Shown piece after piece: positions 45,722 to 54,404 of a stretch of DNA of 64,000 nucleotides (position 1 is the first letter of the stretch; the number at the start of each line of letters is the position of its first letter). Under the pieces are notes generated by a model. The model made no database searches. It worked only from the letters and a program-made list of their open reading frames with translations, and was not told the origin of the DNA. This DNA is from Bacillota bacterium. Its GTDB lineage: Bacteria > Bacillota > Clostridia > Christensenellales > UMGS416. The stretch spans positions 124,001-188,000 of the forward strand of contig JAEZSE010000005.1 of assembly GCA_023421955.1 (NCBI GenBank). The letters are read 5' to 3'. The position numbers and the translations under genes are program-made.

Positions 45722-45756
45722 AAGCCCGTTGATCGTTGGTCAACGGGCTTGTTTTT
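45722..45756 (+). terminator. Terminator of the signal peptidase operon
   Basis: 11-bp stem AAGCCCGTTGA / TCAACGGGCTT (45722-45732 with 45740-45750), then GTTTTT. Confidence 0.88.
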
Positions 45757-45774
45757 GTTTGTTAGCAAATGGTC

Positions 45775-46749
45775 TTACTTTTGTATCAGGATCGCAGAGC
45801 CAGCTTCCTCATCCCGGAGGAGTTGATGCACCCCAAAACGGAATGGATAGATCAGGATACCCATAATGGATATCAGCAGTAAACCCAGGATGCCCGCCCA
45901 ACTCTTCATAAAACTAAGGATATTGATCAAATAGCCCATTGTGTCTGCGGGCAATCCTGTGATCAGAAGATAAGCCACATACAATACTGCATAGATGAAG
46001 CCGGGCACCAACGTAATCAGGGCCTTGCCGCCCAGCATTCGGGGCAGCTTACGGAAGCCCTTTTTGCTGAATAGCAATTTGAAAGCATCACCAAACCCCC
46101 GATCGGCCAATGCTGGCAGGAAAAGCCCAAAGATCGAGGACACAAGCAGTTCCAGGACGTACACAATGCCTCCAAAGACAATGGCACCAACAAAAATTGG
46201 CGTCATAATGCCTGACATGATGCCATTTAAGGAGTCCAATGACGAAGAATCACCGTAATTGCTGATGGAACCCATCGTCAACCCCGTGGCTGCAAACGTC
46301 ACCAAAACGATAAAGACAATATACAGAGGAATGAACAATACTGCAAAAATGCCCCCGGTGATTGCGCTGTCCGTGATCGGCTTCCACCAGTGGCGCCTCA
46401 TTCCCCTTGTGAACCATCCGGGCGAGGTTTCTCTGCCCGCTGCACCGTCAGCCAGCAATTCCATTGCGGCAGGAACCAGTAGGAACGCACTGCACAACGA
46501 CAGAATGGCTGAAACGGAGCTGACCAGCATCGAGATCATATTGGTGATCATCATGTTCTGTGTGGCATTCATACCGGATGCGTAGTTCATCAGGTAATCC
46601 ATATCCATCATTTTGCTCAAGTCTGGAAGAGCCTGAAGGCTGACCGCTGATACGATGACTGAAATCACCGGCACAGGCAGCAGCAGCAGCAACACCATCG
46701 GTTTGCGTCTCAACGTTTGAAACGCCAGGACCATCGCGCTTTTCTTCAT
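45775..46749 (-). CDS. Uncharacterised membrane protein, paralogue of its neighbour
   Basis: 324 residues from ATG 46749 (GAGGAAAAG upstream), about six membrane segments. It starts MKKSAMVLAFQTLRRKPMVLLLLLP and has an interfacial motif PAAMELLADGAAGRETSPGW followed by F-x-R-G-x4-HWWK after the second segment. The gene upstream on the same strand encodes a protein with the same start (KKPMVLLLL) and the same PAMELLxDGxAGxET...HWWK motif. I do not recognise the family; the gross pattern recalls DUF975/YciC-like membrane proteins, without confidence. No enzyme motifs are visible. Confidence 0.7.
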   Translation of the reverse strand: MKKSAMVLAFQTLRRKPMVLLLLLPVPVISVIVSAVSLQALPDLSKMMDMDYLMNYASGMNATQNMMITNMISMLVSSVSAILSLCSAFLLVPAAMELLADGAAGRETSPGWFTRGMRRHWWKPITDSAITGGIFAVLFIPLYIVFIVLVTFAATGLTMGSISNYGDSSSLDSLNGIMSGIMTPIFVGAIVFGGIVYVLELLVSSIFGLFLPALADRGFGDAFKLLFSKKGFRKLPRMLGGKALITLVPGFIYAVLYVAYLLITGLPADTMGYLINILSFMKSWAGILGLLLISIMGILIYPFRFGVHQLLRDEEAGSAILIQK

Positions 46750-46809
46750 GTCTTTTCCTCTTTCGTCAATTGTTGACTGATTTGTGGAGTTAACCAATGT
46801 GTCTCCATA

Positions 46810-47832
46810 TCATGAATTCTCTACAGCAGCAGGTTCGGGGTCAATTGTCGGTGGTAAGGTTGCTGCCGCTTCCTTGTTTTTGACCTCCTGAAAGACACAG
46901 AACTCATAAGCAAACCGATAGATCTCCATGACTGAATACAGGAGCCAGCAAACGGTCACAATGATTGCGGTCGGCAAGATATCTTTGTAACTGAATGCCT
47001 CAAAGGGATCCTCAAGTTCATATGAGTAATCTTCTCCATAGGAGTATGGCTGCTCGCTGGCAAATGATCCCATTTTGTCCCATTGAAAATCTGCCTGTGC
47101 CAAAAATGCCGCGAAGAAACCGCCGAACGCCACAAAGGCGACCAAAATTGTCGCCACCAGCGAGATTACAAACCGGCCCCCAAGCAGCTTGTAAAATTTC
47201 TTCCGTCCAGTCTTTCCAAACACTGCCTTAAATGATGAGACAAAGTCACGGTCTGCAAAGGCAGCTAGCAAATATGCGCTTAGGCTTTCCACAACAAACA
47301 TCACAAGCGCTGATACGATCGAGATCAAAAACATCAGCACGTATAGGAGCACCATAATGGTGATCATTAGCCCGACGCTTCCCGATCCTGCCGCGCCGGT
47401 TATCGGGATCATCATGAAGGCCATCGGGACCATCATGACAAACTGCATGGCAAAAGAAAGCAACATGCTGATGGAATACTCCGCGCACCCCAGCACGCCC
47501 CGTTTCCACCAATGTTTCTTCACACCTCGCAGGAACCAGCCATCCGGTGTTTCCGCACCTGCCGTGCCATCCCGCAGCAGCTCCATGGCCGGCGAAACCA
47601 ACAGCACTGATCGTGCCAGTGCGTATAGTACTGTAAGCAAGAATGCCAGCAGCACAACAGACATCACAATGGCGACTATTGCATCATCGGAGATTGGCTC
47701 CATCTGATTGAGCAAAGGCAGCAGTAGCAACAGCAATGGGGAGAGTGCGTGGATGGGGAATAGCAGTAGAAGCACCATCGGTTTCTTGGCCAGCACCCTG
47801 AACGCGTTCAGAAAGGAGTTTCCTGACATCAT
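46810..47832 (-). CDS. Uncharacterised membrane protein, paralogue of its neighbour
   Basis: 340 residues from ATG 47832 (GGGGAG 7 bases upstream), about six membrane segments. The start MMSGNSFLNAFRVLAKKPMVLLLL and the motif PAMELLRDGTAGAETPDGWF (then LRGVKKHWWK) align with the neighbouring gene, so the two arose by duplication. It has an extra extracytoplasmic acidic loop near residues 260-285 (YSYGEDYSYELEDPF) and a longer Glu/Pro-rich tail. Sixty bases separate it from the second gene, and both are read together. Function unknown; a hetero-oligomeric membrane complex is a reasonable guess. Confidence 0.7.
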   Translation of the reverse strand: MMSGNSFLNAFRVLAKKPMVLLLLFPIHALSPLLLLLLPLLNQMEPISDDAIVAIVMSVVLLAFLLTVLYALARSVLLVSPAMELLRDGTAGAETPDGWFLRGVKKHWWKRGVLGCAEYSISMLLSFAMQFVMMVPMAFMMIPITGAAGSGSVGLMITIMVLLYVLMFLISIVSALVMFVVESLSAYLLAAFADRDFVSSFKAVFGKTGRKKFYKLLGGRFVISLVATILVAFVAFGGFFAAFLAQADFQWDKMGSFASEQPYSYGEDYSYELEDPFEAFSYKDILPTAIIVTVCWLLYSVMEIYRFAYEFCVFQEVKNKEAAATLPPTIDPEPAAVENS

Positions 47833-47909
47833 ATCCACACTCCCCAGATGATATCATTATAGTAAACCATTTGGTGCCCATTGTCAAAAACAGACTGAGG
47901 AAACAAATC

Positions 47910-49313
47910 ATGTGTTATACTGTTGCCATGAATGAGTTAATTACAGGAAAACCAGTAGAGAAAAACCAAACCCTGGATCTTGAAATTTCATCCGTTGGCT
48001 CCGACGGTCAGGGCATCGGCAGAGTGGGTGGTTTTGTTGTATTTGTGCCATTCACATTGCCCGGCGAGCGGGTGGAAGCGCTGATCATCAAGGTGGCGGC
48101 TCACCATGCGGTGGGAAAGCTTAACAGGGTGATCCGGCCTTCGCCGGACCGGGTGGAACCCCGTTGCCCTGTGTTTCGCCGGTGTGGTGGCTGCCAGTTG
48201 CAGCACATGAATTATGAAGCTCAGCTTGCGTTCAAGCGGCAGACCGTCGTGGATGCACTCCGAATGATCGGTGGCATTGAATGCCCCGAGGTGTTGCCTG
48301 TAATCGGTATGGAGGAACCCTGGCGATACCGCAACAAGGGAATGTTTCCGGTGGGCCAGGGCAGCGGTGGCATCCAGATGGGCATGTATGCGCCCAGGAG
48401 CCACACGGTTGTGGACGTGGTTGATTGCTCGCTGCAGCCAAAGCTGATGGCTGCTGCGATGGCAGCTTTCCGTAACTGGGCTCAGGTGTATGACCTGCGG
48501 GCTTATGATGAGCGGACAGGGCGCGGATTGCTCCGCAGCCTGATGTTACGCTCCTTCTCTGAAACAGGGGAAACGATAGCCGTTGTTGTGACCAACGGAG
48601 ATAAATTGCCGGAGGTCGATTCACTGGTAAACAGCCTGCGCGCAGTGGTGCCGGGGCTCAAGGGTGTTGTGCAAAACATCAACACCGAGCAAACAAACGT
48701 GGTGCTGGGCCGGAGACATAAAATGCTGTGGGGCGACGAAACAGTGCTGGCCCGGTTGGGTAATCTGCAATACAGTGTGGGGCACCACTCGTTTTTTCAG
48801 GTCAATACCACCCAGATGGAGAGGCTGTATGCCGCCGCGGCAGAGGCTGCTAGGCTTACCGGCCATGAGCTGGTGGTGGACGCCTATTGCGGTGTGGGCA
48901 CCATCGGGCAATATGTGGCAAGCAAGGCTGGACGAGTGATCGGCATTGAGAGTGTGCCGCAATCCATTGAGGAGGCCCGCCGCAGCGCCGCGCGCAATGG
49001 CATCGGCAACACCGAGTACATCTGCGGTAGGGCAGAGGATGTACTTCCCGAGTTGGTGCAGCGGGGTCTGAAGCCCGACGTGATTATGATGGACCCGCCA
49101 CGTAAGGGTTGCGACACAAGGTTTCTGGATGCTGCAGTAGCGACAGGTGTTGGAAAGTTAATTTATGTTTCCTGCAATCCGGCCACGATGGCGCGTGATG
49201 TCAAGTATCTGGCCAGCAAGGGCTACCGCGTAGAACATGTGCAGCCGGTGGATATGTTCCCGCAGACGGCGGACGTGGAGTGTGTAGTATTGATTTTGCG
49301 GGTGGATGCGTAG
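47910..49313 (+). CDS. 23S rRNA (uracil-C5) methyltransferase, RlmD/RlmCD family
   Basis: SAM-dependent methyltransferase that makes 5-methyluridine in 23S rRNA. 467 residues from ATG 47910 (GAGGAAA 9 bases upstream); ATG 47928 is the alternative start without a ribosome site. It has an N-terminal TRAM domain (LEISSVGSDGQGIGRVGGFVVFVPFTLPGE), a [4Fe-4S] site CPVFRRCGGCQLQH, the SAM region VVDAYCGVGTIGQYVA, MMDPPRKGCD, and catalytic Cys in LIYVSCNPATMARDV. Escherichia coli splits this work between RlmC and RlmD; Bacillota often have one dual enzyme, so exact sites are uncertain. Confidence 0.9.
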   Translation: MCYTVAMNELITGKPVEKNQTLDLEISSVGSDGQGIGRVGGFVVFVPFTLPGERVEALIIKVAAHHAVGKLNRVIRPSPDRVEPRCPVFRRCGGCQLQHMNYEAQLAFKRQTVVDALRMIGGIECPEVLPVIGMEEPWRYRNKGMFPVGQGSGGIQMGMYAPRSHTVVDVVDCSLQPKLMAAAMAAFRNWAQVYDLRAYDERTGRGLLRSLMLRSFSETGETIAVVVTNGDKLPEVDSLVNSLRAVVPGLKGVVQNINTEQTNVVLGRRHKMLWGDETVLARLGNLQYSVGHHSFFQVNTTQMERLYAAAAEAARLTGHELVVDAYCGVGTIGQYVASKAGRVIGIESVPQSIEEARRSAARNGIGNTEYICGRAEDVLPELVQRGLKPDVIMMDPPRKGCDTRFLDAAVATGVGKLIYVSCNPATMARDVKYLASKGYRVEHVQPVDMFPQTADVECVVLILRVDA

Positions 49314-49375
49314 ATATAACTGGGATTCTGGAATCGGCTGGACTTAATTCGTTGTACCGGATGGAGAGATTGAGT

Positions 49376-50101
49376 ATGGAAACATTATACTTTGACAATC
49401 CGGTCATATGGCTTGGTATAACTTCATTTGTCGCAGTGTTTGCTCTTATTTATGGAGGCATCTGCATTACTAATTATCGTGGCAGCTATGATAAGCAATA
49501 TAAGTATGGGATCTTTGGTTCTGTGATTGTTTTGATCTTGGTAATCGTCTTTGGCGGTATGATGATTAGCCGGACATCGGCAACTTCCAACATGCTGAAA
49601 AAGATTCTTGAATCTGATTCTATATCGAATCTGATTGACCAATGTAAAAACCAGGTTCCAGCCTATTCGATTGAGCAACCAGTCGCCGTTGAGGCATCTG
49701 CAAAGCCTACTGCAATTCAGTCTGAAGAACACGCATTAATCTTGAAAGATCCGTATCTTGTTTTGGGTTATGATGATGAGAAAAAGAAACTGATATTGAT
49801 TCAATCTCCAAATGGCCCACTAACTGAGAAGATGGCTACAGATTCAAAATCCATAATATTGGCCTATTCCTACAAGATTGGGTCTGCGGAGTATCAACAA
49901 TATGTCAATGGTGCAAAGGGGAGTGAAGTCACACTGACCAGATATGGAGTCATTTTGTTCTCATATGACACTGAAACGAAAGAGGTTATGTATGTTCGTA
50001 AGCTCACCGGCTCGGAACTGCCGAACAATGGAAAGGGCTACAATGGAAAAGTGTCGGTCGGTAGTATAATAGATGCGGTTAACGCATTGAAATCCAACTA
50101 G
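49376..50101 (+). CDS. Uncharacterised membrane-anchored protein
   Basis: 241 residues from ATG 49376 (GGAGAG 8 bases upstream). Two N-terminal membrane segments (about 9-30 and 45-65) and a soluble extracytoplasmic or cytoplasmic domain of about 170 residues starting with a polar helix. The domain has beta-rich stretches (PYLVLGYDDEKKKLILIQSP, RYGVILFSYDTETKEVMYVRKL). I do not recognise it. The gene is visibly richer in A and T than its neighbours, which may point to recent acquisition. It is 62 bases after the methyltransferase gene and 45 bases before the rhamnosidase gene. Confidence 0.65.
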   Translation: METLYFDNPVIWLGITSFVAVFALIYGGICITNYRGSYDKQYKYGIFGSVIVLILVIVFGGMMISRTSATSNMLKKILESDSISNLIDQCKNQVPAYSIEQPVAVEASAKPTAIQSEEHALILKDPYLVLGYDDEKKKLILIQSPNGPLTEKMATDSKSIILAYSYKIGSAEYQQYVNGAKGSEVTLTRYGVILFSYDTETKEVMYVRKLTGSELPNNGKGYNGKVSVGSIIDAVNALKSN

Positions 50102-50146
50102 GCCCATGGTATAGGTTACACTGCATAAAAAGAAGAGGAATAAAGC

Positions 50147-52960
50147 TTGAGTACAAACCGAATTGATCATCATGATCCAATGGATGCCCCGATTATGCTG
50201 ACACCAGTGAGACCAACCTGTGAATACGCAGTAAACCCGATCGGGATTGAAACCAGCTCCCCGCGTTTTTCATGGCAGCTCATGCAAGCTGGCAGAGGGA
50301 AGAGACAAACGGCTTATCGCATTCTGGTCGCTTCCAGCATGGAAGAACTGAATCAAAACAAAGGCACACTATGGGATACCGGCAAAGTCATTTCTAACCA
50401 AACAATTGGGATTCCTTATGCTGGCAACCCCCTCACCAGCGGGCAGATTTGCTATTGGAAGCTCAGCGTGTGGGATTTGCAGGATCACTGCGGCGGCTTC
50501 AGTGAAGCATCGTCATTTGAGATGGGGCTGCTCAATGAAAGCGACTGGCAGGGCAGCTGGATCGGCGGGGCGAAATGGAAGGGGGTAGGCAACTTCCATG
50601 AAGGGCCGGCCCTCCTTTTCAGAAAAGAGTTCTCAGTATCCAAAAAGGTAAAAAGGGCGAGGGCATATATTTCAGGCCTGGGTTATTATGTTATGAGCCT
50701 GAATGGCAACCGCGTGGGCGATCATGAACTGGATCCAGGATTCACCGATTATTCCGTTCGGGTGTTGTATGCAACCTATGACATTACCATGCACCTGAAG
50801 CCTGGGCCGAACATGGTGGGTGTGATGGCGGGCAATGGCTGGTATTGTTCGATACGGTGGAGGGGTACGCCTTGCCTCAAACTGCAAATGAACATTGAAT
50901 ATACCGACGGCACCACAGAGAGCATCACAAGCGGTCTCGATCAAGGCTGGCAGGTTGCAGACAGCCCGATTGTCAAAAACTCCGTCTATGACGGAGAGAT
51001 TTATGACGCAAGGCTTGAAATGAAAGGCTGGGACACATGCAATGCCCCATCAACAAAGAAAAGCAGGAAGTGGAGAAGCCCCATTGCGGTGAAGGCTCCC
51101 GGCGGCAGGATGGTCTCCCAGGTGTTGGAACCGATCAAAGCGGTGGAGGAAATCCGTGCTGTCAGCAAGGGTGTGCCCAATATTCTCAGCAAGAACCGTG
51201 GCGTGCAGCCAGATGATTTTAAGAAGGAACAGGATAAGCCCGCCGAATGGAACATGGTCGTGTTTGATCTGGGCCAAAACATCGCCGGACGCATCCGATT
51301 GAAGGTGAAAGGCCCAAAAGGTACGAAAGTCACCATCAAGCATGGGGAAACCCTTTTATACAATGGTGCGGTCAACACTGCCAATCTATACATGGCGCAA
51401 GCGTGCGACACCTACATCCTCAAGGGTGAGGGCGTAGAGATTTATGAGCCCACCTTTACCTATCACGGGTTCCGGTATGTGCAGCTGGAAGGCTACCCCG
51501 GCGAGCCAGATCTCAATACGGTAACTGGCATTGTTGTTCACTCGGCAGTCCGGCAGACCGGGCATTTTGAGTGCAGCCATCCATTGATTAACCAGATCCA
51601 TAAAAACATCCTGTGGACGGAGCGCGACAATCTGCATAGTGTGCCCACCGATTGCCCCCAACGGAACGAGCGTTTTGGCTGGCTGAACGATACCACCGCG
51701 CGAAACGAAGAGGCTGTATATAACTATGACCTGTCGAGGCTGCTGCCCAAATGGATGGACGATATCAGGGATACGCAAACTCCAACGGGCGCGATTGCGG
51801 ACTGCGCTCCTTTTGTGTGGTGGTGCAGCAACGATGGCGAGCCCGTGAATAGCACCTATGTGATCACGTTATGGCTGCTCTATCGGCACTACGGTGATGT
51901 TCGCATCCTGCAGAACCACTATGACAGCCTTCAAAAGTGGTTAGATTTTCTGGACCGGACCGCGCGGGATCATATCCTTTATCATGGATGGATTGGTGAT
52001 TGGGCTCCGCCGAGGGCCTTTGCTTATACGGACAGCATTTGCAGCGCGGTCTCCAGTACCACAACCTTCGAATATATTTCCACTGGTTATTATTTCTTGT
52101 GCGCCAAACTCATGACCCGGATTGCGCATGTGCTTGGGAACCCGGAGGATGAGCAAAAGTATCAAGTCATGTCACAAAGCGTCAAACAGGCTTTCAACGA
52201 AAAGTTCCTGAACAGGCAAACCATGCAATATGGGATCGGCAGCCAGGCGGCACACGCATTTGCGCTGTATTTGGGCCTTGTGCCGGAGGAGGCCAGGCAA
52301 AGCGTGCTTGATCATCTTGTCAATGATGTTCTTGTCGCAAACAACGGCCATTTGACAACAGGGAATCTCTGCACCAAGTATCTTCTCGAAGCGTTGACCA
52401 ACGAGGGGCGGGTTGATGTGGCATGGACGTTGGCCACGCAAACAACATACCCAAGCTGGGGCTATATGATTTCAAAGGGTGCCACGACAATCTGGGAGCG
52501 CTGGGAGTATGAAACCGGCCGGGAAATGAACTCCCACAACCATCCGATGTATGGCAGCATCGGAGCCTGGTTCTATCTGGCGCTTGCCGGGATCAATGTG
52601 GATGAGGATGGTGCCGGGTTCGACAGGATCCTGATCCGTCCGAGGATGGTAGATAGATTATCCTATGTGAATAGCGCGCTGGATACCGTAAGGGGCGAAA
52701 TCGTCTGCAATTGGGAACGCGGGGCAGAGGCTTTCAACTTATCCGTGTGCATCCCGGCGAACTGCTCTGCCAGGGTGATTCTTCCGATGATCAGGAATAC
52801 GGTTTCACAGGTGGTTGTGAAGGAATCCGACGAGTTGGTTTGGGATGGGAACCGTTTTCTCCCGGGTGTGGCAGACATGGTGATCGGTCAAAAGAATGGT
52901 GAGGGGTTGTCCTTTTTGGTCGGCTCAGGAAGCTATCACTTTGTGATGGAATCCATTTGA
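50147..52960 (+). CDS. Alpha-L-rhamnosidase (GH78)
   Basis: 937 residues from TTG 50147 (AGAGGAA 8 bases upstream), near the usual length of the family. It begins with a Bac_rhamnosid_N Ig-like domain (PTCEYAVNPIGIETSSPRFSW...YRILVASS...WDTGKV), then two beta-sandwich domains (about 140-470), the (alpha/alpha)6 barrel with the signature DCPQRNERFGW (Asp502-Trp512) holding catalytic acidic residues, GWIGDWAPP, TTIWERWE, and a C-terminal beta domain from about residue 830. There is no signal peptide, so it works in the cytoplasm on imported rhamnosides. A 70-residue protein gene follows. Confidence 0.9.
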   Translation: MSTNRIDHHDPMDAPIMLTPVRPTCEYAVNPIGIETSSPRFSWQLMQAGRGKRQTAYRILVASSMEELNQNKGTLWDTGKVISNQTIGIPYAGNPLTSGQICYWKLSVWDLQDHCGGFSEASSFEMGLLNESDWQGSWIGGAKWKGVGNFHEGPALLFRKEFSVSKKVKRARAYISGLGYYVMSLNGNRVGDHELDPGFTDYSVRVLYATYDITMHLKPGPNMVGVMAGNGWYCSIRWRGTPCLKLQMNIEYTDGTTESITSGLDQGWQVADSPIVKNSVYDGEIYDARLEMKGWDTCNAPSTKKSRKWRSPIAVKAPGGRMVSQVLEPIKAVEEIRAVSKGVPNILSKNRGVQPDDFKKEQDKPAEWNMVVFDLGQNIAGRIRLKVKGPKGTKVTIKHGETLLYNGAVNTANLYMAQACDTYILKGEGVEIYEPTFTYHGFRYVQLEGYPGEPDLNTVTGIVVHSAVRQTGHFECSHPLINQIHKNILWTERDNLHSVPTDCPQRNERFGWLNDTTARNEEAVYNYDLSRLLPKWMDDIRDTQTPTGAIADCAPFVWWCSNDGEPVNSTYVITLWLLYRHYGDVRILQNHYDSLQKWLDFLDRTARDHILYHGWIGDWAPPRAFAYTDSICSAVSSTTTFEYISTGYYFLCAKLMTRIAHVLGNPEDEQKYQVMSQSVKQAFNEKFLNRQTMQYGIGSQAAHAFALYLGLVPEEARQSVLDHLVNDVLVANNGHLTTGNLCTKYLLEALTNEGRVDVAWTLATQTTYPSWGYMISKGATTIWERWEYETGREMNSHNHPMYGSIGAWFYLALAGINVDEDGAGFDRILIRPRMVDRLSYVNSALDTVRGEIVCNWERGAEAFNLSVCIPANCSARVILPMIRNTVSQVVVKESDELVWDGNRFLPGVADMVIGQKNGEGLSFLVGSGSYHFVMESI

Positions 52961-52983
52961 TGCAACCATGATCGGAGGAGCTG

Positions 52984-53196
52984 ATGGGCCATTTTTCCTA
53001 CCACGCCAGGTTGAAACAGCGCATTCGAAACGGTGAGCTCGTTGCCGTGCTGGAGGGCCGGGAGCCGTTTGCGCTCCGGTTTTTCTTTTCCGACGGCACG
53101 AGCATGCCGATCCGCCCTTACCGGGTGGTGGAATATCTGAAGCTTGAGGAAGTGCGCAAGCTCATGCCGGATGATCCCGCAGAAGATCAGGTCTAG
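52984..53196 (+). CDS. Small protein of unknown function
   Basis: 70 residues, ATG 52984 after a GGAGGAG site. The sequence has an amphipathic start (GHFSYHARLKQRIRNGELV), a short beta stretch (EPFALRFFFSDGTSMPIRPY) and a helical, acidic end (LEEVRKLMPDDPAEDQV). No membrane segment, cysteine pair or known motif. It lies 23 bases after the rhamnosidase gene and is probably co-transcribed, though it need not be functionally linked. I do not recognise the family. Confidence 0.65.
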   Translation: MGHFSYHARLKQRIRNGELVAVLEGREPFALRFFFSDGTSMPIRPYRVVEYLKLEEVRKLMPDDPAEDQV

Positions 53197-53291
53197 TTTG
53201 CTTTTTGCGCTTACTGATGCATGGTTTCTCTATTGAAATATCCAGATCATTGGTTGATAATGGGAGCATTACCGTGTGATGGGGTGCTCCC

Positions 53292-54404
53292 ATGTTTCAG
53301 CTTCCTGCTTATGTTCCGCCAGACTTCAATAGCCGTCTGTTTGCCATGTCTCCTGACGCCGCTGTTCGCCCTGCTTTTGCGGATGGCTTATTGCCGGAAG
53401 CATTCCATGGCACCACGATCTACCCGGAATACTTCAAAGTGAATGGCCAGTGGCGGCTCATCGAAGCACCACGGATGGATTGCGCAGTCGTGATCCGCGA
53501 CGGGCAGCCGTGGGCAGTGGAGGCCCGACTGGTCCGTGCCGGCGACCTGGTGGTGACTGGCCGCGCGGAGGATGGCAGCGCCGGCATCTATGTGGATTAT
53601 CAGGCATTTACCCGGCAGGGGCAGGGTGGGGAAGCCCAAGCTTTTACGTTCCGCACAGGGCGCTCCCGCGAGTCTTCCTATTCCAGAGATTACGATCTGT
53701 TATATGACATCCTGCGCCATGACCGTGACCATGGCTTTATTGTTTGGGTGCTGGGCCCGGCGGTGGCGTTTGACCATGACGCCCGGCGGGCCATGGCGCG
53801 CATCATTGGCAGCGGCTGTGCCCACGCGCTCTTTGCCGGCAACGCGCTTGCCACCCACGACCTGGAGGCATCCATCTACAGCACGGCACTGGGGCAGCAC
53901 ATCTACACCAAGGAGCCGCTGCCAGACGGCCACTACCACCACCTGGAGGCAATCAACCGCGTGCGCCATGCCGGCTCCGTGGAACGGTTCATCCGGCAGG
54001 AACGGATCAAAGATGGAATCATGGCCGCCTGTGTTCGAAAAGGAGTGCCTTTCGTGCTGGCCGGGTCCATTCGCGACGATGGGCCGCTGCCCGATGTGAT
54101 CGGAGATGTATATCAGGCGCAGTCTGCCATGCGGGAATACACACGGCGGGCCACCACGGTGATCGCATTGGCAACGCAGCTGCACACAATCGCCACCGGC
54201 AACATGACACCGGCCTGGCAGCGTGTGGGGGAGAGGATCCGCCCCGTCTATTTCTACACCGTAGACATCTCAGAATTTGCGGTGAACAAGCTCCGTGACC
54301 GCGGCAGCCTCAGTGTGAATAGCATTGTGACCAATATCCAGGATTTCCTGGTGCATGCTGAGCGCAATCTGGTGCCCGGCCAAGCAGAAGGGGTGGAAGA
54401 GTGA
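53292..54404 (+). CDS. Archaeal-type ornithine cyclodeaminase homologue (TIGR00300 family)
   Basis: 370 residues. Very close in pattern to the C-terminal part of the archaeal/cyanobacterial TIGR00300 proteins: DGLLPEAFHGTTIYPEYFKVNGQW at the start, VWVLGPAVAFD, ALFAGNALATHDLEASIYSTALG, GHYHHLEAINRVRHAGS, the diagnostic VLAGSIRDDGPLPDVIGD, and LATQLHTIATGNMTPA. Archaeal members convert ornithine to proline and ammonia using NAD; this family is unrelated to the mu-crystallin-type cyclodeaminase. The N-terminal domain of the longer homologues seems reduced. The gene for a YfcC-type carrier follows, overlapping the stop, as expected for an ornithine or basic amino acid pathway. ATG 53292 follows GGGGTG. 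Confidence 0.8.
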   Translation: MFQLPAYVPPDFNSRLFAMSPDAAVRPAFADGLLPEAFHGTTIYPEYFKVNGQWRLIEAPRMDCAVVIRDGQPWAVEARLVRAGDLVVTGRAEDGSAGIYVDYQAFTRQGQGGEAQAFTFRTGRSRESSYSRDYDLLYDILRHDRDHGFIVWVLGPAVAFDHDARRAMARIIGSGCAHALFAGNALATHDLEASIYSTALGQHIYTKEPLPDGHYHHLEAINRVRHAGSVERFIRQERIKDGIMAACVRKGVPFVLAGSIRDDGPLPDVIGDVYQAQSAMREYTRRATTVIALATQLHTIATGNMTPAWQRVGERIRPVYFYTVDISEFAVNKLRDRGSLSVNSIVTNIQDFLVHAERNLVPGQAEGVEE

